Source of the DNA: Archilochus colubris
Taxonomy: Eukaryota > Chordata > Aves > Apodiformes > Trochilidae
DNA length: 64,000 nt
Assembly (NCBI GenBank): GCA_023079485.1
Contig: CM041090.1
Location: 40,719,874-40,783,873 of the forward strand
Direction of reading: 5' to 3'
How positions within the stretch are numbered: the stretch's first letter is position 1; the number at the start of each line of letters is the position of its first letter. Under the pieces are notes generated by a model. It searched no databases and was not told the DNA's origin. It saw only the letters and a program-made list of their open reading frames with translations. Both the position numbers and the translations under genes were made by a program. Of this stretch, positions 45,750 through 57,426 are shown piece after piece.

Positions 45750-45826
45750 TTATTTCTTTCTGTTCTCTCTCTGTCTCTTTTTTCTTGTTTTTTTTTTTTT
45801 TTTTTCTTGTTTGTTTTTTTTTTGTA
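45750..45826. repeat. T-rich low-complexity tract
   Basis: Long T runs broken by C and G. Confidence 0.85.
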
Positions 45827-45936
45827 ATTTAAAAAGGGTTGTTTATTACTGAAAACATCTCAAGTCTTTCTCCAGAAATTACTTCTTACCTATGGTTAGC
45901 TGGGGAGCTCCCTCTCTGAGGATATATTTATATATA

Positions 45937-46024
45937 TTTATATTTATATTTATATTTATATTTATATTTATATTTATATTTATATTTATATTTATATTTA
46001 TATTTATATTTATATTTATATTTA
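45937..46024. repeat. (TTTATA)n hexanucleotide microsatellite
   Basis: About 14-15 nearly perfect TTTATA units are followed by a 17-base T run (46025-46041) and a degenerate TA-rich tail to about 46080. On the plus strand it translates as an IFIFIF run, a composition artefact and not a protein. Confidence 0.97.
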
Positions 46025-46080
46025 TTTTTTTTTTTTTTTTTATTTATACATATTTTAATATATTTATATATTTATACTTT

Positions 46081-48155
46081 TTGTTTTTATTCTTATTTTC
46101 CTAAATAAATATTTCTGGGGTCCCACAGTCAGTAAAATCAGTGCAAATGTCTCTCTCTCATTCCATGGATCATGGTGGATGTATGGATAGACCTTACAGG
46201 AGGAGGCAAGCCCACCAGGGCTAAGCACCCCAGCAGAAGCATCCCTTGGGTGAAGGTGAGTCAGTGGCTGGAGACCTGTGTCCCCAGCTGAGTTTGCACC
46301 AGACTGGAGTGGCCATGTGAAGGGATCCCAGTAAGAACCAGTCTATCTCCAGCAAAGAGCTGAGCCCTCACAGTGATGTGTCAGCCTTGACACCTTGGAC
46401 CTGATGCCTTGGGGTGACTGTGGCTCCTCAGCTCTTGAGACTGGTATCTCCAGGGATGATGGGAAGCCTGGGAATGTGCTTTCAGGATCCCTAAGGAAGA
46501 TAGGGATTTGCACTGGAAATAGATAGGTGGTCCAGCAAGGAACCCTTCACTTCTAGTGTCCTTTTTGTGTTCTTTGTCCCTGGTGGGAAACAGAAACTTG
46601 GCATCAGCAGGCAGCAAGTCCTTCATGCTGCCATGTGGGGTGCATCTTTTAGTTAGCAGCTATTTGATCTCTGTGGGGTGCTTGTGCTCAGCAGGATCTT
46701 CTTGAAAAATATCTTGAATCTGTTGTGTTCTGGAGACACAAAACCCTAGAAACCCATATTTTGACCAAAGAGTAGAGATGTGATTTATTTCCAGAGTCTG
46801 ATCATTGATGATGGTGGCCTGAAGGAAAGTAAATTATTGGTCTGGTGTACTCAAGGCTGGCAGGAACAGGGGTCAGGCAGGTAGAGAAACAATTTCTCCT
46901 CCCAAGCAAGATGAAGAAGAGCAAACAAGTGGGTGAAGTGGGCTCCTGGTATCTGTAATATCACACCAGGCTGTGTTCCTGTCCCCCAGGGCAATGAGTC
47001 TTGTGCCAAAGCCAGATGTGTGCAGTCAACACCATCAGGGATGCTCAGAGGCTTCTGAGAAGACAATTGATCAAAACACCCCAGGGAGAAAAAATAAAAT
47101 GGAAACCAGCATGTTTTGCAGCCTGATTAGAAAAGGACAGGGATGCTCCTTGGGAGAAAACGTTGAGATCCATGGCAGAACAAAACTCCAGAAGAGTTTC
47201 TCTGCTGCTATTTCCATGTGTCATTATTGCAGCCCTTTTCTTATGTCCTGGTGGAGGGGCACTGGTGTCCATATATGAGCACCACTTAGTTTGACCAAAT
47301 GCTGCCAATATTGTATTCCTCAGGTCTTTTCTGACCCCTCCTGCAGGATAAGACAGCACTGCTCAAGTGGGAAGGGGTTGTCACCTCCTCCTAGGGTGGC
47401 ATTTCTACTTGGAGGTGCCTATCCTGTAATTTGCCAATTTTCCAGGCCTCCTTGCACACAGGAGATGGTGGTAGGTGTGCAGTACAGGCTGACAAACCCC
47501 TAGGAGACTGAGGACGTTTGTGTCCTGCTCTGAACCCTGCTGTTGTGTTTTTCCAAGCCACAGACAGCAATGAGCAACAACTGCAGTATGTGGCACAAGA
47601 ATGGGGCTATCTGGATGCCAGAGGAGATTTCCCAGCAGATGAATGGCTGGACTTGGGGGAAAAAGCAAAGGATGAATCCATAAATAAAGATTTTTTCCCA
47701 TATAGCACAGATTGGCCAGCAATCTGGTGGCTACAAATCATCAAATAATCAAGCAGTGCCTTGCAAAGCTTCCAGCTCATGCTTGGGGAAAGCAACTTCT
47801 CAAGGTGCAGAGCAGAAGAGCTTGGTCACCATGTCCTTCTCTTGGTGGTGTCACCTGGATGTTGCTGTTGCTGCTCTTATTCCAAATTTTTACAGGGCTG
47901 GTTCACCTTACAAAGGTAAAGAGGGAAAGATGCTGAAGAGTCCCCACAAACAACCTGCTGTCTAGAAATTATTTGCTGAGAACTGATAACTGAGTGTCCT
48001 TGTAGCTCCTTATTCCATTCACTAAAAGAAAGCAAGAGATAAAAATCATGGTGTTCCTGGTTCTCCTGAATGTTTGAACAGCTATAATTAGAGCCCTTAA
48101 GCTTGACTTGAAAAAGAAGGAATAAAAAAAAGCCTGTCAAGGACCTGGGCAACTT
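46081..48155. other. unassigned non-coding DNA
   Basis: No transposon is recognised. A frame at 47518-47748 includes a protein-like stretch after position 47570 (YVAQEWGYLDARGDFPADEW). I do not recognise it, and it may be chance. Confidence 0.4.
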
Positions 48156-48311
48156 AGAATCATAGAATCATAGAACTGGCTGGGTTGGAAGGGACCTCAG
48201 AGATCATCGAGTCCAACCCATGAACCACCGTTGCGGTTACTAGACTATGGCACTCAGTGCCACATCCAGTCTCTTTTTAAATATGTCCAGGGATGGAGAA
48301 TCCACCACTTC
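48156..48311 (-). mobile_element. CR1 LINE, 3' fragment (antisense)
   Basis: It opens with two perfect inverted octamers (agaatcatagaatcatag), then ctggctgggttggaaggga and ggcactcagtgcc. It is cut in ggagaatccaccacttc. It is the same broad subfamily as 37977 but differs where ttgcggttactagactat occurs. Its truncated edge runs into two palindromes. Confidence 0.94.
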
Positions 48312-48351
48312 AGTGGTGGATTCACTTCAGTAACTCAACTTAGTTGAGTTA
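48298..48351. repeat. two adjacent near-perfect palindromes
   Basis: Palindrome 1 has 12-bp arms at 48298-48309 and 48312-48323 (GAATCCACCACT and its complement) around 2 bases. Palindrome 2 has 10-bp arms at 48331-48340 and 48342-48351 (TAACTCAACT and its complement) around one base. Both lie at the truncated edge of the CR1. Confidence 0.92.
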
Positions 48352-49302
48352 GAAGTTGAATTAAATCCCCCTGGTGTCACAGAAACCCAGAGACCAGGTA
48401 TCTGCCCTCAGAAACTGAGCAGCAGCCACAGAGGGCACCTGGCCCCACTCAGGCCAAACTTTGAGGACCAGAGAGATCCTGAAGCATTAAGCAGCTCTCC
48501 AGCACCTTGCTTTCACCAGGAGACCCAACAAAGCTCTCCTTTCACTAGGAGCTTCCAGCTATCCCCAGCACAACATCCCGCCAGGGAAGAGTGAAGGTTT
48601 CAAAAGTTTTTTCTCTCTCTTTCTCTTTTTCCCTTTGAGGCTCATTTCTGAAGCAGATTTCTCCCCCTCCTCACCCCAGCTCCCCATATTTATTTTATTA
48701 CAAGCATTTTTCGCTAAAACGATTAACTCAATTTCAGATTTCAACTGTTTCCTTGCCAAGGATTTTAGGAATTTTCATTATTTCCTTTGGGAATTCTGAG
48801 ACTGCGGTTAGCCAGTTTGGAGTTCAAGACACGAGAAATGCCAGCACAACTGAGGACTTGGCTGTAAAAGCATTTCCAACATGAAAGAATTCCAGCGTTT
48901 CATGAAAGGAAGTGTAGTACTTGAGCAGCTATGTTGATATAAGTAAAGCCTTACCAGAACAAAAGCCAATCTATTATTGCTTAAGTATCAAAGAAATCCC
49001 TTTGCAAAGGTGCTAAGCCCTGCTGGAGGAGCACAAAATGTGTCTATTTATTTGTTGTGTGTTTAAATGGTTTATGGCTGATTAAGGAGCCAAGGAGGTA
49101 TTACTGAGCTGGCTGGGGTTTTGGAGCTCTGTGGCCATAGGCAAATATTAGGGAAAAGGTAACATTTCTCCTCTGCTAGGATGGATCTGCAGCATTTAGT
49201 AGGGCTGGGATTTAAAAAAGAGATCTCTCCAGCCATGGGAGGATAGATGCTTTTGTGAAAGAAAAAATAGACCTGCAGCTCTCCTGGTTCAGACCTCCAA
49301 AT
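48352..49302. other. unassigned non-coding DNA
   Basis: Nothing is recognised. Confidence 0.35.
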
Positions 49303-49569
49303 CAGAGAATCACAGAGTGGTTTGGGTTGGAAAGGATCTTTAAAGGCCATCTCATCGTACCCCCTTGCATTGAGCAGGGACACCTTCAACCACAGCAGGT
49401 TGCTTAGAGTCCTATCCAATCTGACCTGGAATGTTTCCAGGGATGAGGCTTCCAAAACCATTTTGGGCAACCTGGGTCAGTGTTTCACCACCTTTCTTCC
49501 TTAAATCCAGTCTAAATCTGCCCTCTTATAGTTCAAACCCATCATCCTTTGTCCTGTGGCAACAGAGAC
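49303..49569 (-). mobile_element. CR1 LINE, older 3' fragment (antisense)
   Basis: The blocks agagaatcacagagtggttt, gggttggaaaggatctttaa, ggaatgtttccagggatgag and catcctttgtcctgtggcaa show the CR1 3' UTR and the end of ORF2. High divergence implies age. Confidence 0.9.
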
Positions 49570-50078
49570 CAATCTAAAGGATCAGTTCTGACCCTATATG
49601 GATTAAGGCTGACCTTGGGGTGCTATTGCAGTGACAAACCCTACAGATCTTTGTATTTTGCCTCATGACAATGTTTTGAGCCAGATCTTGGGTAGTGTCA
49701 CTCTCTGCTCCTCCTTTCTCTTCTGCTTGCAGATGAGGAGGGAACACCAGCTCAATAAATCACCCGTGGGGCTGATGCTGTTGGGGAGAATCCATATTTC
49801 TTTGCTTTCCTCTGCCTGGAGTGGGCAAAGTGGTCCTGGTACAGCCCTAGAGAACTTCTGCAGGAGAGAAACCTGAGGATAACCACAGAAGTTCTGCACA
49901 GCTGTGGAAACCGATTACCCAGAGGAATCAGTTGTATGAGGCTGTCCCATGGTCTCAGTCTGTGTGAGCTGGAGTGGTTTCAGGAGCTGGGCATGCCAAG
50001 AGCACATGTTTGACCTAGGATGTGGGGCTACTCAATCTCTCTTCCATATCTCTACTCTCCTCTTGGACCCCTCCCCCC
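49570..50078. other. unassigned non-coding DNA
   Basis: Nothing is recognised. Confidence 0.35.
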
Positions 50079-50590
50079 TGCTGTGTCCAGTTCTGGGGTC
50101 CCCAAGGCCAGAAGGAGATGGAGGTGTTGGAGTGAGTCCAGAGGAGGCCCTGGAGCTGCTGGGAGGGCTGGAGCAGCTCTGCTCTGGAGCCAGGCTGAGA
50201 GAGTTGGGGGTGTTGAGGCTGGAGAAGAGAAGGCTGCAATGGGGAGACCTTAGAGCACCTTCCAGTGCCTGAAGGGGCTCCAGGAAAGCTGGGGAGGGAC
50301 TGGGGACAAGGGCAGGGAGGGATGGGATGAGGGGGAAGGGTTTCCAGATGGAAGAGAGATGAGATGAGATGTGAGGAAGAAATAGTTTGTTGTGAGGGTG
50401 CTGAGCCCCTGTGCCAGGTTTCCCAGAGAAGCTGTGGCTGCCCCATCCCTGGCAGTGTCTCAGCCCAGGTTGGATGGGGCTTGGAGCAACCTGGGCTGGT
50501 GGGAGGTGTCCTTGACCATGGCAGGAGGTTGGAACCAGATGATTTTAAAGGTCTTTTGCAAGCCAGACCATTCCTTCCTATTCTGTGACT
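50079..50590 (+). mobile_element. CR1 LINE with ORF2 stub
   Basis: It begins ctgtgtccagttctggggtc (VQFWG), then ggagtgagtccagaggaggc, ctgagagagttgggggtgtt and gaagagaaggctgcaatggg. It reaches the subfamily tail ggatggggcttggagcaacc and ends attctgtg. A 230-residue frame on the opposite strand is an antisense shadow. This is the longest member of its subfamily here. Confidence 0.96.
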
Positions 50591-51972
50591 TGCAGCCAAG
50601 CCCCCATCATATGAGCCTTTCCTATCCCATGTTCTGAGCAATATAAGGGGCTGAGAGCTTTGCAGGGTTAGGATCCTGCCCTTCTCATTTACACAGCAGA
50701 GAAACAAACACTCCTGTTACCATGGGCTCCAAGTGGTGCTACTGTAATTATCACAGCCTGTGCCTCTCCCTGTCCTCTTCTCCCTAACTCACCCTGAAGA
50801 GGAGAGGAAGAAAGTGTCTGCTACTTCTTCCCAGGTCCAATGAGGACCTGGGAAAGGCCTATGAGTAGAATTCAGGTATCTCAAGAGGGCTGCAGAGGTG
50901 CCACACTTTGGCTAGCATCTGCTTTTGGCCAACATCTGCAAGCCAGGAGACCAGCTTGGAAACTGGAGGCATTTCACTGGGGAACCTCTGCTGAAGGACT
51001 GATCATCATCCTGCTGAAAAGCCACTTAATTGGTGACACTTCATAGAAACCTCATCTGCACAGTTGTCCCAGCTTCCCTATAAAAAAGGGACGCCAAGGT
51101 TTTAACATAAACAGCATTCCGAGCACGGATCCAGTGCCGCTCCCGGTGGGAACCAGCGTGCCCCATGCTGCTCTGCTGCTCTGCAAGCTGTGATGTTTGT
51201 CAGCAGGATGACAGTCCTGAGTGACAGCTCTTTTCCCTCAGCTCTGGGAATGAGATCCCCCTGAAATCCAGGCTCCACACAGCCCAGCACCTAAGGAGAA
51301 GTTTGGATCTTGCCAATGAAAGAGCCTTGCCGAGAAGTTGGGTGCCTGTGCCATGGGTGGTGGCTTCTCCTTCTCTTTCCTGCTTCTCCCCACCTTGTGA
51401 TCAGTGAGGCAGCACCTGCTAGAGGTGAGAGAAAAAGAAGAAAAAAAAAAAAAAAGTTTTTTCTGCAAGTTTTTCTATGTGAATTTGGGTTCCCCTTTTG
51501 CCATGTCACCAAAGCACCCGGTGTCCCACCCCTCCACCCCAACACCCTCTTTTTTTTTATTATTTTTTTTCTTTTACAAATCAACTCCATCTGCAGTGCC
51601 TGCAGCTGGGCCCCTAAAAATCATCCCTGGAAAAAAACCAAGACACCAAACCCCTCAGCCTGGGCCCCCTCTCTCAGGAGGAGTTTGGCTGAGCCAGACG
51701 TGATGCCACCAGCGAGGGACATAAACAATAGGGACTTGGCGGGGGGCAGAACAACGGGGCTGGCAGCAGGCACTGAGCTCAGGAAAGTACATGTGAGCTC
51801 TGGGAGCTGGTGGCCGGGTGCACGTGCCTCTCCAGAGCCTGAGAAACTGCACTTTAACCAAGTCAGGAAGATATCTGGGTGGTTTTCTCCAGGCAGAAAG
51901 TGCTGTCCCTTCAAATGGCACAAAAACAACGTAAATGCATCAGCAGGGGTTGTGGGGATGGGATGTGGTGGC
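50591..51972. other. unassigned DNA with some CpG and homopolymer tracts
   Basis: CpGs are clustered at about 51118-51165 and 51700-51830. A 15-base A run lies at 51441-51455. The 239-residue frame at 51310-52029 spans this tract and the CR1 below and has no recognisable domain. Confidence 0.4.
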
Positions 51973-52264
51973 GATGGTTTTGAACTAAAAGAAGGTGGGT
52001 TCAGACAAGGAAAGAAGTTTTTACACTGAGGGTGGTGAAACCCTGGCCCAGGGTTGCCCAGAAAGCTGGTAGATGCCCCAACCCTGGAAACATTCAAGTC
52101 AGATGGGACTTTGAGCAAACTGATCTGGGGGAAGATGTCCCTGCTCATCGTAGGCAGGATGGATGATATGACCTTTGGATGATATGACCTTTGGATGGCA
52201 TGACCTTTGAATGATATGACCTTTAAAGATCTTGTCCAACACCAACCATTTTGTCATTCCATGA
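51973..52264 (+). mobile_element. CR1 LINE, 3' fragment with internal minisatellite
   Basis: The blocks gatggttttgaactaaaaga, gggttgcccagaaagctggt and gatgccccaaccctggaaac lead to the usual gatgatatgacctttaaaga core, ending attttgtcattccatga. The core has expanded into four 16-bp units. Divergence is high. Confidence 0.88.
52161..52224 (+). repeat. 16-bp minisatellite, 4 units, inside a CR1
   Basis: The units ggatgatatgaccttt start at 52161 and 52177 (identical), 52193 (two changes) and 52209 (one change). The unit is the CR1 gatgatctttaaagg region itself. Confidence 0.95.
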
Positions 52265-55110
52265 TCCTTTTCTCCTTAGACCCCTGTGCAGAGCTGCAGG
52301 ACCCGACGTGTTGCTTCTCAGAGGTCTCTGAGTTGTCCAGTGCTGCAGGAGGGAAAGCAGAGGTGGGATTCATGGAGACAGTCCTGGACAGGCTCTTGAG
52401 GCTAAGCCCAACTCTGAGTGTAGGTGGTGGAGATCACAACCAGGAGGAGGTTTTGCCAAGTTCTCCACATAGATTCACACATGGGAGGAAACCACACAGA
52501 ATCTGTCAGAGACAGCTTGGAGACGCCTCAGTTAATGTTCCCCCATCTGGAGGATCTTTCTGTTCCCCAGTCAATGTCTCCCCTCACCCTGACTGCTGTG
52601 CCTTTAATTGTAAACAAACAAAAAGGAAGGTCAGAGTTAAAAAAAAAACAACAAAAAAAAGCCAAACCCAACAACAACCAAGCCCCAAAGGAGGCCCCAT
52701 CCTTTTTTCTTTTTTTTTTCTTTCTTCTTTCCCTTCTTCCCCTCTCCTGCTGCTAAAAATACAGGTAATCCTGGTTTTATTTTCCTGCAACTAAAATTTA
52801 TGATGATGTCATTTTGTGTGGCTGAGCAGAGTAGTTTTCCAAGTGGGCAAGTCAGGCTTGAGGATGTATTTAGTTTTAATGTATTCACAGCAAATAAAAG
52901 CTCTGGGGCCAAGAGATGGGCAGCCCTGTAGAGCAGATCAAAAACCAAGAGGGCTCCTCTGCCTGGCGCTGAGGTTTTTTGCCCCAAACCAAAGCAATTG
53001 GCACCAAAATCCAAAAGCCCATCTATGCAGGAGGTGGAGGTCCCTAAGGACTAAGAACTCCCACTTTGGGGGTTTGGGATACCCCTATTTAAGGTCTCTG
53101 AGTAAGGAGGGGTCTCTGGCAGCCAAAAAGGGTAAGAAAAACCACTCCTGAGAGCCCTGGCAATTGAGTGAGATTTGCATCTCAGATAATGGCCACCAAC
53201 AGCCAAGTTGAAGTTTTGTTTTCACATCATAGGAAAAAATACCAAGTGGCCAGCCATGTGGTAAACCAAAATAGCTTATGAAGTGTGCGGGTTTTGGAAT
53301 ATGGGTAAAGATGAACCAGGAATAAAAAAAAAAAAAAAAAAAAAAGAAAAAAGTTTTATATATAGATACTGAAAACCAAATAAATCACATGACCCAGCCC
53401 AAAAAAAGCTTCAGTGAAAAGTTTGTGTCTGGGATTAAAAGCACCAGTCATTACTTTAACTATGTATGGTATGTTCTCTTTTTGAAAAATGTGTACACCA
53501 AATATTTTAACCTTTTCTCATGGAAAGGCAAAAAGCTTTTTCATATTATGCAAAAATCCCCCTTTCCAGGACTGTGCTGGCTGGCTGGCCATCTCATATG
53601 GGCCTGTATTTATCTGTCTGTACTTGTGTTATGTCCTCATTGACTCTACACGGGAGTTTCTGTGGGGGTTTTGTTTTGTTTTGGGTGGTTTGGTGTTTTT
53701 CTGTTTGGGTTTTTGTTTGGTTTTTTTATTGGAAGGGGGATGTTCTTTCTCCAGTTAAAGGTGTTGAAATGGAGAGATGATCTAAGCTGTGTCTGCTGAG
53801 TCCCCTGACTTCCACCAGGCCTGGCTGATAAACTCTGAAATCCCTTGATGGTCCTTAGGTATGTTTTAGGGCTCCTGGACTTTACCTACTCTAATTTCAT
53901 CCCCCACTGGGACAATCCCACAGGGACCTTTGGGAAGATCCTGGTGTGCTGCAGCTCTTTCCCACTGTGGGGACAAGGATTCTTGAACCTGAAATCACCA
54001 TCCTGGTGAGAAGAAACCTCCCAGGAGAGGACTCCATGAACCTGGTGCAGGACCTGCGATCCTGGCATCTCAATCCTTCCTGATTTTCTTAGCTCTTTAC
54101 CTCAAAGCCTTGCTTGCTCTTTGGGAAGGTCTCTCAGAGTTATGCCAGGGATGCTGAAGAGCAGGGTTTGGCCCCTGGTTTGTCAGATTTATGGATAAAC
54201 CAGGCTTTGCCCCTCTTGTAGAATCTTTATATAAATGAGATAGGATTTAAGGCCCTCCAGGACTTCCAGTGTTTTCAAACATCCCACTACAACCACCAAA
54301 GGGGAAATCACAACTGAGTGAAACCTCCTTTAATATCTGCAGAAAATGGATAGCAAAATTAACCTATCCAGGCTTAACCTGTCCTGGACACACAAATAGC
54401 AGGTGCTATCACCAAAAGGGCTGAATGTGGGGTTTAAGAGATGTCCCTGCTCTCCCTGATGGTGTCGTTGGGAAGGGACATGATGGCCCTGCCAATAAAA
54501 TGGGGACAATGACACGGAGCAGCTCACCACGTGCTTTAAGCTCTGTTGACAGTAAAACCCAGGTGTGACTCCACTGTCATGGGTCTCAGTTGGAGAACTT
54601 TTCAAAGAAAACTTTGCTCCTTTGTTCACTTGCTATGGTTTTAATTAAAATCAGCCTCTTTGGAAAAACTGCCCTTAGTGCCTGGGCTCAGCAATTTTTC
54701 ATTTACAGTCCCATCCCTTCCAAAAGAAGCAGTTGTTAAAATACTTTAATTGGTCAAAAGCTCTGTTGGGCTGGCATTGCTGCTTTGGGACACTTTGATA
54801 GATAAATTTTAAAAAAGGGAAAAAAAGCACATCACTTTCTCCAATTTTTTCTTTTTTTTTTTGCCTGCCCCCTGTAAAAACCAAGCTGCATCTCCTTGTC
54901 TGAGCTGGGATTTTGCAGGCCTTGGAGCCCCCTGACTTTGCAGGGTGGGTTTGCATCCCTGTGGCTTCTTTTGCTGCTGTGAGAAGCATTTGGGACCTGC
55001 ACAGACTTTGCTACACCAGTGCCAAGAGTCCTGTGTCTAGATGAGCCCTTAAACCTGATTGCTTTATTCCATTACTGATAAAAAGCACTAGACATGAGAA
55101 TGAGTTTTCC
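52265..55110. other. unassigned non-coding DNA with homopolymers
   Basis: A and T tracts lie at about 52640-52660, 52702-52720, 53324-53345 (22 A) and 54847-54862. A G/T-rich stretch lies at 53660-53735. Open frames are shaped by these tracts. No exon or transposon is recognised. Confidence 0.4.
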
Positions 55111-55270
55111 TCTCCATCCCTTTTTTTTTTTTTCCTTTTTTATTTTCCTCTTATATCCTCGAGGAAGGAAGACTTGATTTTTTTTTTTTTTCTGATCCAC
55201 CCAAAAGAAACCACAGTAACCACCACTGCAATTATATATATATATCTTTAAAAAAAAAAAAAAAAACCAA
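55110..55270. repeat. cluster of simple repeats
   Basis: T runs at about 55121-55143 and 55178-55191, a (TA)n run at 55232-55245 and an A run at 55250-55266. Confidence 0.88.
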
Positions 55271-56280
55271 ACCAAAAACCTTTCTGGCAATTCTTTCGCA
55301 TGCTTTTTTAAGCTTCTTTGCTACATGCAGAACAATAAATGATTTAAAAATGAAACATAAAGGCATCTGTTTGCACTATATTCGAAATTAAATTGGATAA
55401 AGCTGAGAGGGAGCAGCTAGTGACTAATACCAAACAGTGCCCAAGTAATAGTATGACGAAGTTAACAGGACCCAAGTTAAGTTAAGTTTCTTCCTAAGGC
55501 AGGAAAAACTCCTTTTCTTAGCTCCCTCTAAATGTCACACTGACTTTTTGCAAGATGGGGCCAAAATATTTATTTTCTGAAGTTATTTTTGGTAGGGAAC
55601 AGTTTAAAGGTTTGGGTTTTTTCCCTTCCTTTTGTCCCAGGAACAAGAAGCATTGACACCACGGGATTATTGTCTGGTGACTTGGCTGATACAAAGCCAT
55701 CACCAATATAAAGCTTTCACATCAAAGTGTTTGAGGGACTTACTGGAGGAAAAAAAAAAAAAAACCAAACCAAAAAGTGATGGAAAGAAACATCTGGATG
55801 TTTTGCTTGGTTTTATCCCATCTGCCCCTTCATTTAAACTGCTCCTGCTGTATTATTGTTTCCAAGGAGGCCCAGCTCTAAGTGGTTGATGGTTTTGGGG
55901 ACACAAGCCTGGGGAAAAAGTGAATTTCTGGCAAACAGCTCTACTGTGGCCTGGGAGGTGCTCTGTGACCATGGACTTGATGTGTGGTTGGTGGTTGGGT
56001 GGCAAAAGACTTGGTGGATCCTACAGAGGGGCTGTGATATTGCATCCAGAGGGAGAAGTCCTCTGTTCTCACTCCATCTGCCCCCAAAAAAGTGGTGATC
56101 TTGCATAGTAGTTCCTGATATTGAGACTTAGGTGCTGGGGATGTCTGCATTTCCAACTAAGTGCTGTAAGAGGTTGGCTTTGAGCCTTATTTCTGCCCAT
56201 GTTCCATCATCTGTGGGCTCCTAGAGGGACCAGGAAGGCAGCTGGCAGCTATAGTTACAGCCAGAAACCTGCCACTGAGA
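55271..56280. other. unassigned non-coding DNA
   Basis: An A run lies at about 55750-55764. Nothing else is recognised. Confidence 0.35.
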
Positions 56281-56520
56281 TCCACAGGGTTGGATTTGAT
56301 CTTATTATCTCCACAACTAAAAGGAGGTATCAGTTCCAGGAGGTCCATAACCACAGCACTGCTGTAATTACAGCAGCCTCACACTGCAGGATTGTCCCTG
56401 TCCTGCCAGCTAGAAATTATGCACTAAATGCAACAACACATCCTGACAAAAATGGCATCCTCAGAGTAACTACCAAGAGCATTTTAAGTGCTTGGTTATT
56501 ACAAAATGATGGAGCATTTG
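56281..56520. other. block with 18-bp perfect palindrome
   Basis: CTGCTGTAATTACAGCAG lies at 56359-56376 around a TAATTA homeodomain core. The surrounding sequence has no recognised repeat. It is inside a 151-residue frame that I do not trust as a gene. It could be a conserved element. Confidence 0.25.
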
Positions 56521-56805
56521 TAAGGAGCCCATTGTTATGGTTTGGTTGCCTTTTGCTCTGGGAGCAGTGGTGGTGGCAGGGGATTTATCCTTTTTTTCTT
56601 TTTGTATGTTCTCATGTCTCTTTTTTAAGGTTTTTAGCACTCAATAAAGCTTAGTTTTTTTCATTACAATAGTCAGAGTAGTTGGTTAGGGAATCCAAGC
56701 TTTTAGCAATTGCAAACTGACTTTAAATGGAATTTATATTCTGAATTAGAGAATATTCAGTCCTTTGCAACTTTAATTTTTTATCTCTTTGCCTGTCTAC
56801 CCAAG
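56521..56805. other. unassigned non-coding DNA
   Basis: An AATAAA within cactcaataaagcttag at 56640-56656 follows a T-rich stretch. It could be a fossil polyadenylation site, but no transcript is evident. Confidence 0.3.
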
Positions 56806-56934
56806 TGTTCAAGGGAAGGTTGGATGGGGCTTAGGTCAACCTGATATAATAGAAGGTGTCTGCTCATCCTGGGGGGTTGGAACTAGGTGACACTTAAGGT
56901 CCCTTCCAACCCAACCCATCCTGTGATACTATGC
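56806..56934 (+). mobile_element. CR1 LINE, 3' tail
   Basis: The blocks gtgttcaagggaaggttgga, tggggcttaggtcaacctga, ggaactaggtgacacttaag and gtcccttccaacccaaccca are present, ending cctgtgatactatg. It is 129 bp and strongly 5'-truncated. Confidence 0.93.
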
Positions 56935-57426
56935 CTCATAAAACAGAGATCTATACAGAATAGGTGCCTATAGATGACCCTAAGGCAATTTGCTTATTTT
57001 GTTAGGTAAAAGAGAACAATATGGTGATTGCTCATCAGAACTGGAGGCCTCTCCACTCATGTAGTGAGCAGAATATGGGGTTACAATAACTGGTCCTCTT
57101 CTCTCTGATAAATCCTTGACTTGGCAACATCCAGACTCTTGTCTTGGTCTGTAGATGTAGGAAAACTTTTCCAAAATGGAGCCAGGGACAGGCAATGATG
57201 GACACAGATGTGCTCAGTGATGTGTGGGCTGTTTCCAAAATCCTAGGTAATTTTGATGTCATACCAGAAAATGAAAGGGAAACTCAGTCTTCATGGGCAC
57301 TTTGGGGTACTTTTCCTATGACTGTTTGTGCTATTTAATGTTTGGTTTCTATAATGCATAAATATTTCTGGTCTTGTGCCTCAGAGATGGGGCAGGAGTT
57401 GGTTTGTGAGCAGTTAGATTCATGGG
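56935..57426. other. unassigned non-coding DNA
   Basis: Nothing is recognised. Confidence 0.35.

Noticed and set aside
45892..46104. IFIFIF-rich frame resembling a membrane protein
   Set aside because: It is a translation of the (TTTATA)n microsatellite.
50015..50707. 230-codon minus-strand open frame
   Set aside because: It is an antisense shadow of the plus-strand CR1 at 50079-50590.
51310..52029. 239-codon plus-strand open frame
   Set aside because: It crosses an A run, a T run and the start of a CR1. Its residues mirror those tracts, and no domain is visible.
52207..52794. 195-codon frame
   Set aside because: It starts in a CR1 tail and ends in A- and T-rich tracts. No domain or splice context was seen.
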